Shown piece by piece: positions 51,563-60,262 of a stretch of DNA of 64,000 nt (the first letter of the stretch is position 1; every line of letters starts with the position of its first letter). Under the pieces are notes generated by a model, which was given only the letters and a program-made list of their open reading frames with translations, was not told the origin of the DNA and ran no database searches. Source of the stretch: Vibrio renipiscarius. Lineage in GTDB: Bacteria > Pseudomonadota > Gammaproteobacteria > Enterobacterales > Vibrionaceae. The position numbers and the translations under genes are program-made. The stretch covers positions 806,001 through 870,000 of the forward strand of contig NZ_JTKH01000024.1 in the NCBI RefSeq assembly GCF_000827885.1, in the 5' to 3' direction.

Positions 51563-51809
51563 ATGCGTGAAATTCAATCAAAGAAAAATGAGGATTGCGG
51601 GTTACCGCTTGGAGAGACAGCATCTGCTCAGTAGGCAGTAATATCTCTTCTTGTTGGGTTTTGAGTAATAAGCACTCTTGATGATGTGCGTTATACCGCG
51701 TGTTTTGCGCGATGCCTTCGTAGAGGGAGTGATCATCGAGAGTCACTCGAACGACAAAGCGATAGAGGCAGGCTATTTCAAGATAATCATATTGCTGGCA
51801 TGAGATCAT
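51561..51809 (-). CDS. rof: Rho-binding antiterminator Rof (YaeO)
   Basis: An 82-residue protein that binds Rho and blocks its RNA-binding surface. ISCQQYDYLEIACLYRFVVRVTLDDHSLYEG aligns with the E. coli Rof start (INCDDYDNLELAC). Its start overlaps the VOC-protein stop by 4 nt (ATGA), so the two are translationally coupled. The functional link to the VOC enzyme is not obvious. Confidence 0.82.
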   Translation of the reverse strand: MISCQQYDYLEIACLYRFVVRVTLDDHSLYEGIAQNTRYNAHHQECLLLKTQQEEILLPTEQMLSLQAVTRNPHFSLIEFHA

Positions 51810-52216
51810 AAAGGTTCCTTAAATGGTTTGAGCTCCACAATGTTGCCTTGTGGATCGGTCACATAGATGGACCGACCAAAGCCTTGCGCGCCATAACGCT
51901 CCACAAAGGGTTCGGTTTTAATCCCGTGATCGTGTAGATAACCCAATAATTCATTCTCGCTATCGGCTTTGATTTGCAGACAGAAATGATCGATATTACG
52001 GCCATTTTGTTGGGGGACTTTCCCGCCTAATTGGCCTAATTCACTTTCAACGGTGACAAGATCGATTAAAGCATGGCCCGCACGGAGTTGAGTTAACCCC
52101 AGAGCAGGTAGCGTACGCTCAATGCGACAGCCGAGAATACGATGATAAAAATTCAACATGGCATCGAGTTTATCGGTACGCAATACCAGGTGGTCTAAAC
52201 CCACGATCGTTATCAT
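51806..52216 (-). CDS. VOC-family (glyoxalase/dioxygenase fold) protein
   Basis: A 136-residue single vicinal-oxygen-chelate domain. GLDHLVLRTDKLDAMLNFYHRILG begins the first repeat, DHFCLQIKA the second, and YVTDPQGNIVELKPF the end. Metal ligands His (GLDHLV and IDHFCL) and Glu (IVELK) are in place. VOC proteins include glyoxalases, dioxygenases and resistance proteins; the substrate is unknown. It is coupled to rof by a 4-nt overlap. Confidence 0.85.
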   Translation of the reverse strand: MITIVGLDHLVLRTDKLDAMLNFYHRILGCRIERTLPALGLTQLRAGHALIDLVTVESELGQLGGKVPQQNGRNIDHFCLQIKADSENELLGYLHDHGIKTEPFVERYGAQGFGRSIYVTDPQGNIVELKPFKEPL

Positions 52217-52324
52217 CGTTTTCTACCTCTATATTCTGCCTTTGGTGATTATCTACTAGTTGGCTCTCGTATTTGGCTATTCGCATCCCCAATGCATTTG
52301 ATGAGCCCTCTGGCGAGGGGGGAT

Positions 52325-52921
52325 TTAAAACAACAGCTTGGCGGCGAGCAATAACATGACCAAGCCGATGATCGCTTCCAGTATTTTCCATGAGCGGGGA
52401 TGACGAAACGTCGGTGCCAGCAATCTTGCCCCATAGCCCAATGCAAAGAAAAATAAGAAAGAACCCGAAATCGCCCCTAAAGCAAAGTGTAGTTTATTCG
52501 GCTCATATTGGGTGGAGATGGAGCCGAGTAAAACGACCGTATCAAGGTAGACGTGGGGGTTTAGCCATGTGAACGCGAGACACAGTAAGGCCGTACGTCC
52601 TGCGCTTGCTTGCGAATCCCCTTGAGGGGTCAAAATATGATTGGCGTGCCATGCCGAATAGAGACTGCGCAAGCCATACCAAATTAGAAACAGCGCACCA
52701 CCGTAGCGAGCAAACAACTCAAGGTTAGGAAATTGCTGAACCAGCGCCCCAAACCCAGCAACGCCAGCGGCAATCAAAATGGCATCAGACACGGCGCAAA
52801 GCATACAAACTAAAAAGACATGATGACGTTGAATGCCTTGTTTTAAAACAAAAGCGTTTTGCGCACCAATCGCGACAATCAAGGACAAGCCCAACGCCAA
52901 CCCAGCAAAATAAGTGCTCAT
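52325..52921 (-). CDS. argO: LysE/ArgO-type amino-acid exporter
   Basis: A 198-residue exporter with about six spans. LGLSLIVAIGAQNAFVLKQGIQRHHVFLV and TWLNPHVYLDTVVLLGSIS match the LysE/ArgO branch, which exports arginine and lysine, rather than the RhtB branch. Its start codon overlaps the stop of the DUF924 gene by one base, so the two form an operon. In E. coli argO is controlled by ArgP; no regulator is next to it here. Confidence 0.78.
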   Translation of the reverse strand: MSTYFAGLALGLSLIVAIGAQNAFVLKQGIQRHHVFLVCMLCAVSDAILIAAGVAGFGALVQQFPNLELFARYGGALFLIWYGLRSLYSAWHANHILTPQGDSQASAGRTALLCLAFTWLNPHVYLDTVVLLGSISTQYEPNKLHFALGAISGSFLFFFALGYGARLLAPTFRHPRSWKILEAIIGLVMLLLAAKLLF

Positions 52922-53457
52922 TAGAAATGGGAGCCAGGTTGGTTGAGAAACTCGATTTCTTCGGCGCTATTTTTTCGGCCTAGGATAGCGTTTCGGTGAG
53001 GATAGCGACCAAAGCGGTCAATAATGACTTTATGCTTAAGCTCAAAATCGTAATTGTTTTCCATACCCGGCTGATTGAAGAGCGTGACGGCTTGCTGGTG
53101 AATCGCCGCGGACTCGCTATGCATGAATGGCATGTACAAGAATGAGCGTTCGACGATGCTCAATGATTTGTCGGCGTTTAACGCGATGGCTTCTTGTGCA
53201 AGCCCAAGCGCAAGAGCGTCTTGTTGAAACGCTTGCGGTGTATTGCGATACACGTTACGAGAAAACTGATCAAGTACAATGATTTCCGCTAAGCGGCCTT
53301 GAGGGGTGGTACGCCATGTGAACAGTTCGGCCTGTGAGGCTTGTTGAAGCAAGTGACCAAATTGATGGCGAATCTTCTCATCGACGTCCGCGTTGGCGAC
53401 GAACCAATCTTTTGCTTCTAGTTGATTAAACCAAAAGTCGAGCACCTTTTGTGGCAT
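52921..53457 (-). CDS. DUF924 family protein
   Basis: A 178-residue all-helical protein of the DUF924 family. VLDFWFNQLEAKDWFVANADVDEKIRHQF, LAEIIVLDQFSRNVYRNTPQAF and FLYMPFMHSESAAIHQQAV are diagnostic, and FGRYPHRNAILGR near the end is also conserved. The fold is TPR-like and the function is unknown. It precedes argO with a 1-nt overlap. Confidence 0.85.
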   Translation of the reverse strand: MPQKVLDFWFNQLEAKDWFVANADVDEKIRHQFGHLLQQASQAELFTWRTTPQGRLAEIIVLDQFSRNVYRNTPQAFQQDALALGLAQEAIALNADKSLSIVERSFLYMPFMHSESAAIHQQAVTLFNQPGMENNYDFELKHKVIIDRFGRYPHRNAILGRKNSAEEIEFLNQPGSHF

Positions 53458-53593
53458 GTGTATTCCTTCTTTTAAAGGGTGAAGCCTCTCAAGCTATGGG
53501 GTTAACAATATAGCTCAGATTCACGCTCGACAACACGGCAAGATAAGCGGCCGAAAGAAGGTTTGAGTGAGAAACGATCAGGGGAGTTGAATT

Positions 53594-53932
53594 TTGTTTT
53601 GGCAGGCCTATAATTTGTCGCCCGTAATCTACGTGCCCAATATTATGTCGATACTAAAAAAGCCTGACCGCATGACAGCGATGCAAGACATTATCACCCA
53701 AGTGTTGGATGAATTACCCTTGTATGAACCAGAAACGTACGTGTGTGGCAGTAAAGGAAATTGCGTCGGTTGCCCGAAAAAACTGTTGGAGATGGTTGAC
53801 GGAGAACTCACCTATTGGCAAAGCGCTTTGTCGCGCGGGATCATTCCACAATTTGACGAAATTCGACGTTTTGGCAAGATGTGCAGTAGTGTGCGAAAAG
53901 GGTTGGCGCGGAATAATCTACTGCTGAAATAA
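53594..53932 (+). CDS. Cys-rich hypothetical protein
   Basis: A soluble protein of up to 112 residues. A cysteine set C-x5-C-x2-C (YVCGSKGNCVGCPKKLLEMVDGE) plus one further Cys (FGKMCSSVRKGLARN) could bind zinc or an Fe-S cluster. The start is uncertain: TTG 53594 has GGGGAG 7 nt upstream, while ATGs at 53645 and 53672 have no clear ribosome site but may fit conservation better. I do not recognise the family. Confidence 0.6.
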   Translation: MFWQAYNLSPVIYVPNIMSILKKPDRMTAMQDIITQVLDELPLYEPETYVCGSKGNCVGCPKKLLEMVDGELTYWQSALSRGIIPQFDEIRRFGKMCSSVRKGLARNNLLLK

Positions 53933-54000
53933 ACCGTTAACCAAGGCGGTTATTAAAGCCGGCTATTCAAGCCGATGCCACTGACGATACGAATAGAATG

Positions 54001-54036
54001 ACAAGGGAAGCCAATGGCTCCCCTTTGTGATTTTTT
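54001..54036. terminator. Bidirectional hairpin after the Cys-rich gene
   Basis: GGGAAGCC pairs with GGCTCCCC-type sequence with G-U pairs, flanked by T-rich DNA, between convergent genes. Confidence 0.65.
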
Positions 54037-54039
54037 AGC

Positions 54040-54588
54040 TTAAAAACGGGCTTTCTGAACGAAATAAGGATTATCAAACTTCTTCTCTGGGCCTAATTCA
54101 GACAGCACCAGCCTGTTCCAAAGTGAACGGTCAAACTCGCCTTTAGGAATGGAAGGATAGAGTGTCTCAACTTCTTCATAAGCAAAACGCATAAATTGCT
54201 TTTTCTTAATCTGATTGTATTTATTGGCAACTCGGTTGTGTTTCTGTATCCATTCGAGTTTGTAGCTATGCAAGGCCGGTTCTGCTTGTTCGAGAGGAAC
54301 TCGAGACAAGTAAACACGTTTGTATGACACTTTCCTATCGACCATGGTGCGTAGCGCGGTTTGAATGTATTTACCATGATGCGTGATAGAAATATCGTCG
54401 AGTTTAAAGGGCTTGATATGCCAACCGACCGGAAAGAAATCCGGTTTCTTGAAGTATCGGTTGCGTGCGTCAATAACGTCGTGCAATACAATGTCCGACG
54501 TACCATTAAACGTTTGCTGCCAGCGGCCTATACGAATTTGTAAAGCCGTCGGTAAGCGATAAATATTGGTAAACTTATCTAGTTCCAT
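54040..54588 (-). CDS. Hypothetical protein
   Basis: A 182-residue basic, soluble protein with no recognised domain. It is rich in Lys, Arg and Tyr, with a helical, highly charged middle (EWIQKHNRVANKYNQIKKKQFMRFAYEEVE). The start is set at ATG 54588; a GTG 12 nt upstream is possible, and neither has a strong ribosome site. It ends beside a bidirectional terminator. Confidence 0.55.
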   Translation of the reverse strand: MELDKFTNIYRLPTALQIRIGRWQQTFNGTSDIVLHDVIDARNRYFKKPDFFPVGWHIKPFKLDDISITHHGKYIQTALRTMVDRKVSYKRVYLSRVPLEQAEPALHSYKLEWIQKHNRVANKYNQIKKKQFMRFAYEEVETLYPSIPKGEFDRSLWNRLVLSELGPEKKFDNPYFVQKARF

Positions 54589-54761
54589 AAGCGAAAACAC
54601 TACTCAAAATAGCCGATATCACTCGAGATTAATGGCTAATTAGTTTTCTATAATTGAATGTATCAGTGTAATCAAAATCGCCACGCTCGAAAAGCATCAA
54701 GTTGTATACAATGATGACCTAAATACCGTGTCACCTCATGACTATTAAAGCGTTGTTAAGA

Positions 54762-54917
54762 TTAAAAAATACAATGCTTGGCGTAGTCGGTTGCTTCATT
54801 TGCGGTCCAGTCGCCTTTTGCTTTTTCTGTCATGTCTTGACACCACGCTTCACTGCCCACTTCCGTGCAACCAATAACGAATAAGCTCAAGCCTAATACG
54901 GCGAATAATTTTTTCAT
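54762..54917 (-). CDS. DUF3012-type small lipoprotein
   Basis: A 51-residue lipoprotein too short for usual length cut-offs. MKKLFAVLGLSLFVIGC is a lipoprotein signal with Cys at the lipobox (VIGC). The mature part (GSEAWCQDMTEKAKGDWTANEATDYAKHC) matches the DUF3012 family found in marine gammaproteobacteria. Two further Cys residues could form a disulfide. AAAGGA lies about 7 nt before the ATG. The function is unknown. Confidence 0.8.
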   Translation of the reverse strand: MKKLFAVLGLSLFVIGCTEVGSEAWCQDMTEKAKGDWTANEATDYAKHCIF

Positions 54918-55306
54918 AGGGCGATCCTTTATCAATGAGTATTCAAGTTTAGCGACATTCTCATCAGACGGATACTGTTCTTTATTCCAAAAATTTACCT
55001 AATCCGTTTTCTACGAAAATCTCGCGGTTGTTGCATTCCTTTATTCGATCAGAGCGCGGTTTTTGTTTGTGTTACCCCTTATCGAGGTGCACGTGACGTG
55101 ATCAATATCGCTATTATTTGTGCTCAAACCGCCGCTGAAAAGATCAAAATCACACATATGAGGCAAGCTTGGTGCAAAGTCATCTCAGTTGATTATTATC
55201 GCCATCGATACGTTTCGATGAGCGTTGTTTTACGAACAAAACAGAAAGATTTTGTCGCTCATCGTCTATTCAATGTTGCAAGACGTGTAATCGAAAGGTC
55301 GATGAA
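54918..55306 (+). promoter_or_regulatory. Promoter region of the ribose/deoxyribose cluster
   Basis: These 389 bases hold the RbsR-type operator (55204-55219) but no supported gene. A 70-codon frame overlapping the rbsD start has no ribosome site. A second, poorer ATCGA-N4-TCGAT repeat lies just before rbsD. Confidence 0.5.
55204..55219 (+). promoter_or_regulatory. RbsR (LacI-type) operator
   Basis: ATCGATACGTTTCGAT is a near-perfect palindrome (one mismatch) centred on CG, the hallmark of LacI/RbsR operators, about 90 nt before rbsD. The regulator gene ends the cluster. Confidence 0.7.
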
Positions 55307-55726
55307 ATGAAAAAAACAACCCTACTTAATTCAGACATTTCTTATTTGCTAGCGACGCTAGGTCATACCGATGAGATGACCATTTGTGATGCCGGTTTAC
55401 CGATTCCAGATGCAGTTACTCGCATCGATTTAGCCTTAACCCATGGCGTACCAAGTTTCATTGATACTGTCCGTGTGATTCTTACCGAGTCACAGATTGA
55501 AGGTGTCGTGATGGCAGAAGAATTTGCCAAGGTCAGCCCTGAGTTATACCAAGCCCTTATTGAGGAGCTTGATGCTGAACAAGCGCGCTGCGGGAAAACG
55601 TTCAATATTCAATATATTTCGCACGAACAATTTAAACGCCGTACGCACGACAGCAAAGCCGTCATTCGCACCGGTGAATGTACACCTTATGCCAACGTTA
55701 TTTTTCAAGCTGGCGTTGTTTTTTAA
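55307..55726 (+). CDS. rbsD: D-ribose pyranase RbsD
   Basis: A 139-residue enzyme that speeds the change of ribopyranose to the furanose form, which ribokinase uses. LLATLGHTDEMTICDAGLPIP, with the active His and Asp, and the C-terminal AVIRTGECTPYANVIFQAGVVF are diagnostic. Length equals E. coli RbsD (139). It opens a six-gene cluster in which an MFS carrier replaces the usual RbsACB ABC importer. Confidence 0.95.
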   Translation: MKKTTLLNSDISYLLATLGHTDEMTICDAGLPIPDAVTRIDLALTHGVPSFIDTVRVILTESQIEGVVMAEEFAKVSPELYQALIEELDAEQARCGKTFNIQYISHEQFKRRTHDSKAVIRTGECTPYANVIFQAGVVF

Positions 55727-55757
55727 CCCATCCCTCAGACGTAGTAGGAAACAGAAA

Positions 55758-56684
55758 ATGAAAAAAATTGCGGTGATAGGTTCAACCAACGTTGATTTGA
55801 TTACTTACGGTAATCGCTTTGCAAAAGGCGGCGAGACACTAGAAGCCGAATCATTTTGTATTGGCAATGGTGGTAAGGGTGCTAACCAAGCGGTTGCCGC
55901 GGCCAAATTAGGGTCACACGTATTGATGCTCTCTAAGGTGGGGGACGACCAGTTTGGTGAAATGTCGCTAAGCAACTACCAAGCTCAAGGCGTGGACACT
56001 CAATTTGTTGAAAAAGTGGCTGGCATCAGTACGGGCGTGGCACCAATTTTTGTGAACACGGAAACCTCGCAAAATTCCATATTAATTGTGAAGGGGGCGA
56101 ATAACTGTCTGCTTCCTAGCGATATTGACCACGCAGAAGAGACACTAAAATCTGTCGATTTAATCGTTCTGCAGCTCGAAGTTCCGCTGGAAACCGTCTA
56201 CCACGCGATTGATTTTGGTCAAAAGCATGGCATCAAAGTGCTGTTGAATCCGGCGCCTGCGGTTGCTGAACTGTCGCTGGAATACGCGTGTAAATGTGAT
56301 TTCTTCGTGCCAAATGAAACAGAACTAGAAATCTTGACAGGTAAACCCGTCTCAACGGTTGATGAGATCAAGCAAGCCGCAAGCGTTTTGTTTGAGCATG
56401 GCCTGAAAAACCTGATAGTGACCATGGGCTCACAGGGTTCGTTATGGATTTCTAATGAACAGGAACGATTGACTGCGCCGGTTAAAGTGAACGCGATTGA
56501 TACCTCTGGTGCAGGGGATGCGTTTATTGGTTGCTTCTCTCACTTCTTTACCCAAACAGGTGATGTGCAGGTGGCGATTGAAAAAGCGTCGGCATTTGCA
56601 GCGCTCTCGGTCACGGGGAAAGGCACGCAGTCTTCGTACCCAACCGCCGCTGCGTTCAACGAATTTCAAAAAAATAATATCTAA
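55758..56684 (+). CDS. deoK: Deoxyribokinase DeoK (ribokinase family)
   Basis: A 308-residue PfkB-family sugar kinase. GGKGANQAVAAAKLGS (substrate site), NPAPAV, CDFFVPNETELEILTG and the catalytic DTSGAGDAFIG are clear. ACKCDFFVPNETELEILTG and SVTGKGTQSSYP match remembered Salmonella DeoK (2-deoxyribose kinase) more closely than E. coli RbsK, whereas the second kinase in this cluster is the RbsK-like one. ATG 55758 has TAGGAAA upstream; the frame is open for 78 further codons inside rbsD. Assigning deoxyribose rather than ribose is an inference. Confidence 0.78.
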   Translation: MKKIAVIGSTNVDLITYGNRFAKGGETLEAESFCIGNGGKGANQAVAAAKLGSHVLMLSKVGDDQFGEMSLSNYQAQGVDTQFVEKVAGISTGVAPIFVNTETSQNSILIVKGANNCLLPSDIDHAEETLKSVDLIVLQLEVPLETVYHAIDFGQKHGIKVLLNPAPAVAELSLEYACKCDFFVPNETELEILTGKPVSTVDEIKQAASVLFEHGLKNLIVTMGSQGSLWISNEQERLTAPVKVNAIDTSGAGDAFIGCFSHFFTQTGDVQVAIEKASAFAALSVTGKGTQSSYPTAAAFNEFQKNNI

Positions 56685-56747
56685 ATAATAATCTGTCACT
56701 TGAGGTGGTAAGCCACTGAAAGTGATGGGAAGAATGGAAGGTACCTT

Positions 56748-58070
56748 ATGTTTATTCGAAATAATACCGTGCAACATGTCGACGGTTACCTAAACAAAAC
56801 TCCAATATTCCAATTTTTGCTTCTGTCGACGGTCTTTGCGTTGTGGTCTGCGGCGGCAGCGCTGAATGATGTCTTAATCACACAGTTTAAATCGATCTTT
56901 GATCTTTCTAATTTTGCTTCTGCGTTGGTGCAATCTGCCTTCTACGGTGCTTACTTCTTAGTGGCGATTCCGGCTTCAATGGTGGTCAAGAAAACCTCGT
57001 ATAAGTTGGCGATATTACTGGGCTTAGCGCTGTATATTTTTGGCTGTATGATGTTTTTCCCTGCGTCTCACGCAGGCACTTACACCATGTTCTTAGCGGC
57101 GATTTTCTGTATTGCGATCGGTCTGTCTTTCCTTGAAACCTCGTGCAATACCTATTCGGCGATGATCGGTGAGCCAGAGCGTGCAACATTACGCCTGAAC
57201 ATCTCTCACACGATCAATGCGATGGGCTACATCGTTGGTCTGCTGCTGGGTAAGCATCTTATCTTCCAAGAGGGTGTCGATGTTGGCCACATGATGGCAA
57301 CGTTAACTGGCCCAGAGCTTGAAGTCTTTAAAGAGCAAGTGTTACAGCAAACGCTAGAACCATACAAATGGTTAGTGGGCGTGATTGCAACAGTGGCTAT
57401 CTTGATTGCGATAACGGAATACCCGAACTGTAAAGCGGTATCCGATAAGAAAGAAGAACAGCCATCATTTGGTGAAACGTTGTCATACCTTGCGGGCAAT
57501 GCGCGCTTCTTTAAAGGTATCGCGACTCAGTTTGCTTACGTCGGTATGCAAGTCGCAGTGTGGTCGTTTACGATTCGTCTTGCGCTTGAGATGGATTCAA
57601 ACATGGTTGAACACGATGCGGCTAACTACCTTCTGTACGCCTTTATCATGTACTTCTTAGGTAAGTTGCTTGCTAACTACCTATTCACGAAGACATCGCA
57701 AGAAAATGTCTTGATGGGCTACTCTGCGGTTGGTTTCTTCTGCTTAATCTACGTAACGTTTGTGCCTAACTTCAGTGCTGTGTGGGTTGCGGTGGGTACT
57801 TCGGCTCTATTCGCACCATGTTGGGCAACCATCTTCGCTTCAACGCTACAGTCGGTTGATACACGTTATACCGAAACGGCGGGTGGCTTTGTTGTGATGT
57901 CGATCATCGGTGGTGCCGCTATTCCAGTTGTACAAGGTCTGCTGGCGGATAACATGGGCATGCAAACCTCATTCATCGTAAACGCAGCGTGTTTTGCTGT
58001 TGTCTTCTGCTACTTCTTGAGTGAGAAGAAGTACAAGCAAGTCTTTACCTACACGACCGCGAACGCATAA
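56748..58070 (+). CDS. deoP: FucP-type MFS sugar permease, DeoP-like
   Basis: A 440-residue membrane carrier with about twelve spans, of the FucP (sugar:proton symporter) branch. Typical elements are the LSTVFALWSAAAALNDVLITQFK start and the FLETSCNTYSAMIGEPERATLRLNISHTINAMGYIVG segment. In Salmonella the deoxyribose cluster has the related permease DeoP beside DeoK and DeoX, the same neighbours as here. It is probably the only uptake system of this cluster and may carry deoxyribose, ribose or both. AAGG precedes the ATG by 6 nt. Confidence 0.82.
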   Translation: MFIRNNTVQHVDGYLNKTPIFQFLLLSTVFALWSAAAALNDVLITQFKSIFDLSNFASALVQSAFYGAYFLVAIPASMVVKKTSYKLAILLGLALYIFGCMMFFPASHAGTYTMFLAAIFCIAIGLSFLETSCNTYSAMIGEPERATLRLNISHTINAMGYIVGLLLGKHLIFQEGVDVGHMMATLTGPELEVFKEQVLQQTLEPYKWLVGVIATVAILIAITEYPNCKAVSDKKEEQPSFGETLSYLAGNARFFKGIATQFAYVGMQVAVWSFTIRLALEMDSNMVEHDAANYLLYAFIMYFLGKLLANYLFTKTSQENVLMGYSAVGFFCLIYVTFVPNFSAVWVAVGTSALFAPCWATIFASTLQSVDTRYTETAGGFVVMSIIGGAAIPVVQGLLADNMGMQTSFIVNAACFAVVFCYFLSEKKYKQVFTYTTANA

Positions 58071-58119
58071 TTGAATTAAGTGGCCATTCTGCAAAGGGTG
58101 GCCATTTTGAGAGGTGACA

Positions 58120-59124
58120 ATGTTTACTATCCCGTTATACAAAGAACAATTTCGTAAAGAAAAAACGCTGATTGCGCAATCTGAGTCATTCGAGATTCAT
58201 TCCTTCCTTTACAACTCTGGTATCCATGCGGTTGAGATTAAAAACTCAAAAGGCCATCTTGTGATTTTGCCGTTTATGGGACAAATGATCTGGGATGCCG
58301 AGTTTCTTGGTACCGATTTGTGCATGAAAAATATGTTTTCAGAGCCGAAGCCTGCAAAAACAATTGTAGAAACGTACGGTTGCTTTGCGTTCCATGCGGG
58401 TATGATTCGCATGGGGTGTCCAACACCTCAAGATGATCATGTTCTGCATGGTGAAATGCCTTGCGCTGCGATGGATAGCGCTTGGCTTGAAATCAGCGAT
58501 AAAGCGGTAACAATCAAAGGCAGCTATGAATATGTGATGGGGTTTGGTGACCACTACTTGGCACAACCATCGGTCTGCCTAGCGAAAGATTCGAGCCTAT
58601 TTGATATTCAAATGAAGGTGAAGAATTTGGCGACAGTGCCAATGCCGTTACAGTATATGTGTCATATTAATGCGGCCTATTTTGATAATGCGGTCATGAC
58701 ACAAAATATCCCAGACCACGCATTGCAGTTACGTGAAAGTATTCCTGCGCACGTACAGCCAAACGAACAATGGCTCGCGTATAATGAAAGCCTAAAAACG
58801 TCGGCACCAATTCAAACCTTAAACACACCGGATATGTACGATCCTGAGATCGTTTACTGCATGGATAATATTTCGCAGTACGCTAAACGTGCCGTGTTTA
58901 CGATGACGGTTGGCGATAAGCAGATGGTAACGGAATTTAGCACCGATGAGTTTAATAGCGCCACGCGTTGGATTTTGTACAGTGGTGATCAACAAGTCGC
59001 GGCCTATGCCTTGCCTGCAACCTGTCGTCCAGAAGGGTTTTTAACGGCCAAAGAAAAAGGCACGTTAATCTACTTGCAGGCGAATGAAGAGCGGAGTTTT
59101 ACGGTACGCACCGGTATCCGTTAG
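58120..59124 (+). CDS. deoX: DUF4432 aldose-epimerase-like protein, DeoX-like
   Basis: A 334-residue protein of the DUF4432 aldose-1-epimerase-like family. GCFAFHAGMIRMGCPTPQDDHVLHGEMP and MPLQYMCHINAAYF contain His residues in places typical of mutarotases. The corresponding DeoX gene in Salmonella's deoxyribose cluster is of this kind, and a mutarotase role toward the imported sugar is plausible. Start 58120 has AGAGG upstream; a GTG 6 nt earlier overlaps it. Confidence 0.78.
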   Translation: MFTIPLYKEQFRKEKTLIAQSESFEIHSFLYNSGIHAVEIKNSKGHLVILPFMGQMIWDAEFLGTDLCMKNMFSEPKPAKTIVETYGCFAFHAGMIRMGCPTPQDDHVLHGEMPCAAMDSAWLEISDKAVTIKGSYEYVMGFGDHYLAQPSVCLAKDSSLFDIQMKVKNLATVPMPLQYMCHINAAYFDNAVMTQNIPDHALQLRESIPAHVQPNEQWLAYNESLKTSAPIQTLNTPDMYDPEIVYCMDNISQYAKRAVFTMTVGDKQMVTEFSTDEFNSATRWILYSGDQQVAAYALPATCRPEGFLTAKEKGTLIYLQANEERSFTVRTGIR

Positions 59125-59148
59125 ATCGATTATTGTCCATTTTCTTTT

Positions 59149-59251
59149 CTCTCTCCTCGTGCCAAATAAGATGCGTTTGGAGAGAGTAAAGGGAGATGCC
59201 TTTGGCCTTTTAGCCGATGATCGTTGAGCCAGAAACATGGAGTCTCAACGA
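59149..59251 (+). other. Two intercistronic hairpins between deoX and rbsK
   Basis: CTCTCTCC (59149-59156) / GGAGAGAG (59179-59186) and TCGTTGAG (59221-59228) / CTCAACGA (59244-59251) are both perfect 8-bp pairs without T-runs. They sit in a 204-nt gap that may separate two expression levels within the cluster. Confidence 0.45.
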
Positions 59252-59328
59252 GATAAAGGCGGAAAGGGAAAAGTCATCTGTTAGACAATCTGTTTGAAAA
59301 GAGTTCCTCGAGAACCAAGGATTACCCA

Positions 59329-60246
59329 ATGAATAAGTTAGTTGTGCTAGGTAGTGTTAACGCAGACCACGTTCTTCAAGTGCCTTCTTTTCCTCGCCCT
59401 GGCGAGACGTTACATGGACGTAATTACCAGGTTATTCCTGGAGGTAAGGGCGCCAACCAAGCGGTGGCTGCCGCACGTTTGAACGCTGATATTGGTTTTA
59501 TTGCTTGTGTCGGAGATGACTCGTTTGGCATCAATATTCGCGAGAGTTTCCGTTTAGATGGGATCAACATCAAAGGCATTAAGATGCAGCCGAATTGCCC
59601 AACGGGTATCGCGATGATCCAAGTCTCTGACAGTGGTGAAAATAGTATCTGTTTGTCTGCTGAAGCGAATGATCACTTAACCGCGGATGCGATTCATGAT
59701 GATTTGGCGACCATTGCTGGCGCGCAGTACTTACTCATGCAGTTGGAAACACCGCTAGAAGGCATCGAGTGTGCCGCTAAAGTGGCAAAGGAGAATGGCA
59801 CACAAGTCATTTTAAACCCTGCGCCAGCTCGTGCATTGCCCGATACACTGCTGCAAAATGTGGATGTGATTACACCGAATGAAACAGAAGCCGAAGTGTT
59901 GACTGGCGTGACGGTTCAATGCGATGAATCAGCTCAGCAAGCCGCCAATATTTTGCATCAAAAGGGCATTGCGACCGTTATGATTACGCTGGGGGCGAAA
60001 GGCGTTTGGCTCAGCCAAAATGGCATTGGCCAATTGATCGCAGGGTTTAAAGTTGACGCGATGGATACCACGGCGGCAGGCGATACCTTTAATGGGGCAT
60101 TCGTCACTGGTTTGCTTGAAGAAATGCCTATAGAATCAGCGATTAAGTTTGCTCATGCCGCTGCTGCGATCAGCGTCACGCGTTTTGGTGCGCAAACATC
60201 CATTCCTCATCGTGAAGAAGTCGAGGAGTTTCTTGCTAAGCAGTAA
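59329..60246 (+). CDS. rbsK: Ribokinase RbsK
   Basis: A 305-residue PfkB-family kinase that makes ribose-5-phosphate. LVVLGSVNADHVLQVPSFPRPGETLHG, GGKGANQAVAAARL, NPAPARALPDTLL, TPNETEAEVLTG and DTTAAGDTFNGAFVTGL follow E. coli RbsK closely, including the Thr-Thr-Ala-Ala-Gly-Asp form of the catalytic motif. It is clearly distinct from the DeoK-like kinase upstream. AAGGA lies 7 nt before the ATG. It is followed by rbsR after 16 nt. Confidence 0.92.
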   Translation: MNKLVVLGSVNADHVLQVPSFPRPGETLHGRNYQVIPGGKGANQAVAAARLNADIGFIACVGDDSFGINIRESFRLDGINIKGIKMQPNCPTGIAMIQVSDSGENSICLSAEANDHLTADAIHDDLATIAGAQYLLMQLETPLEGIECAAKVAKENGTQVILNPAPARALPDTLLQNVDVITPNETEAEVLTGVTVQCDESAQQAANILHQKGIATVMITLGAKGVWLSQNGIGQLIAGFKVDAMDTTAAGDTFNGAFVTGLLEEMPIESAIKFAHAAAAISVTRFGAQTSIPHREEVEEFLAKQ

Positions 60247-60262
60247 TTAGGATTAGATTAGT

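Noticed and set aside
55098..55310. A 70-codon frame just before rbsD
   Set aside because: It has no ribosome site, a GTG start, overlaps the operator region and ends inside rbsD.
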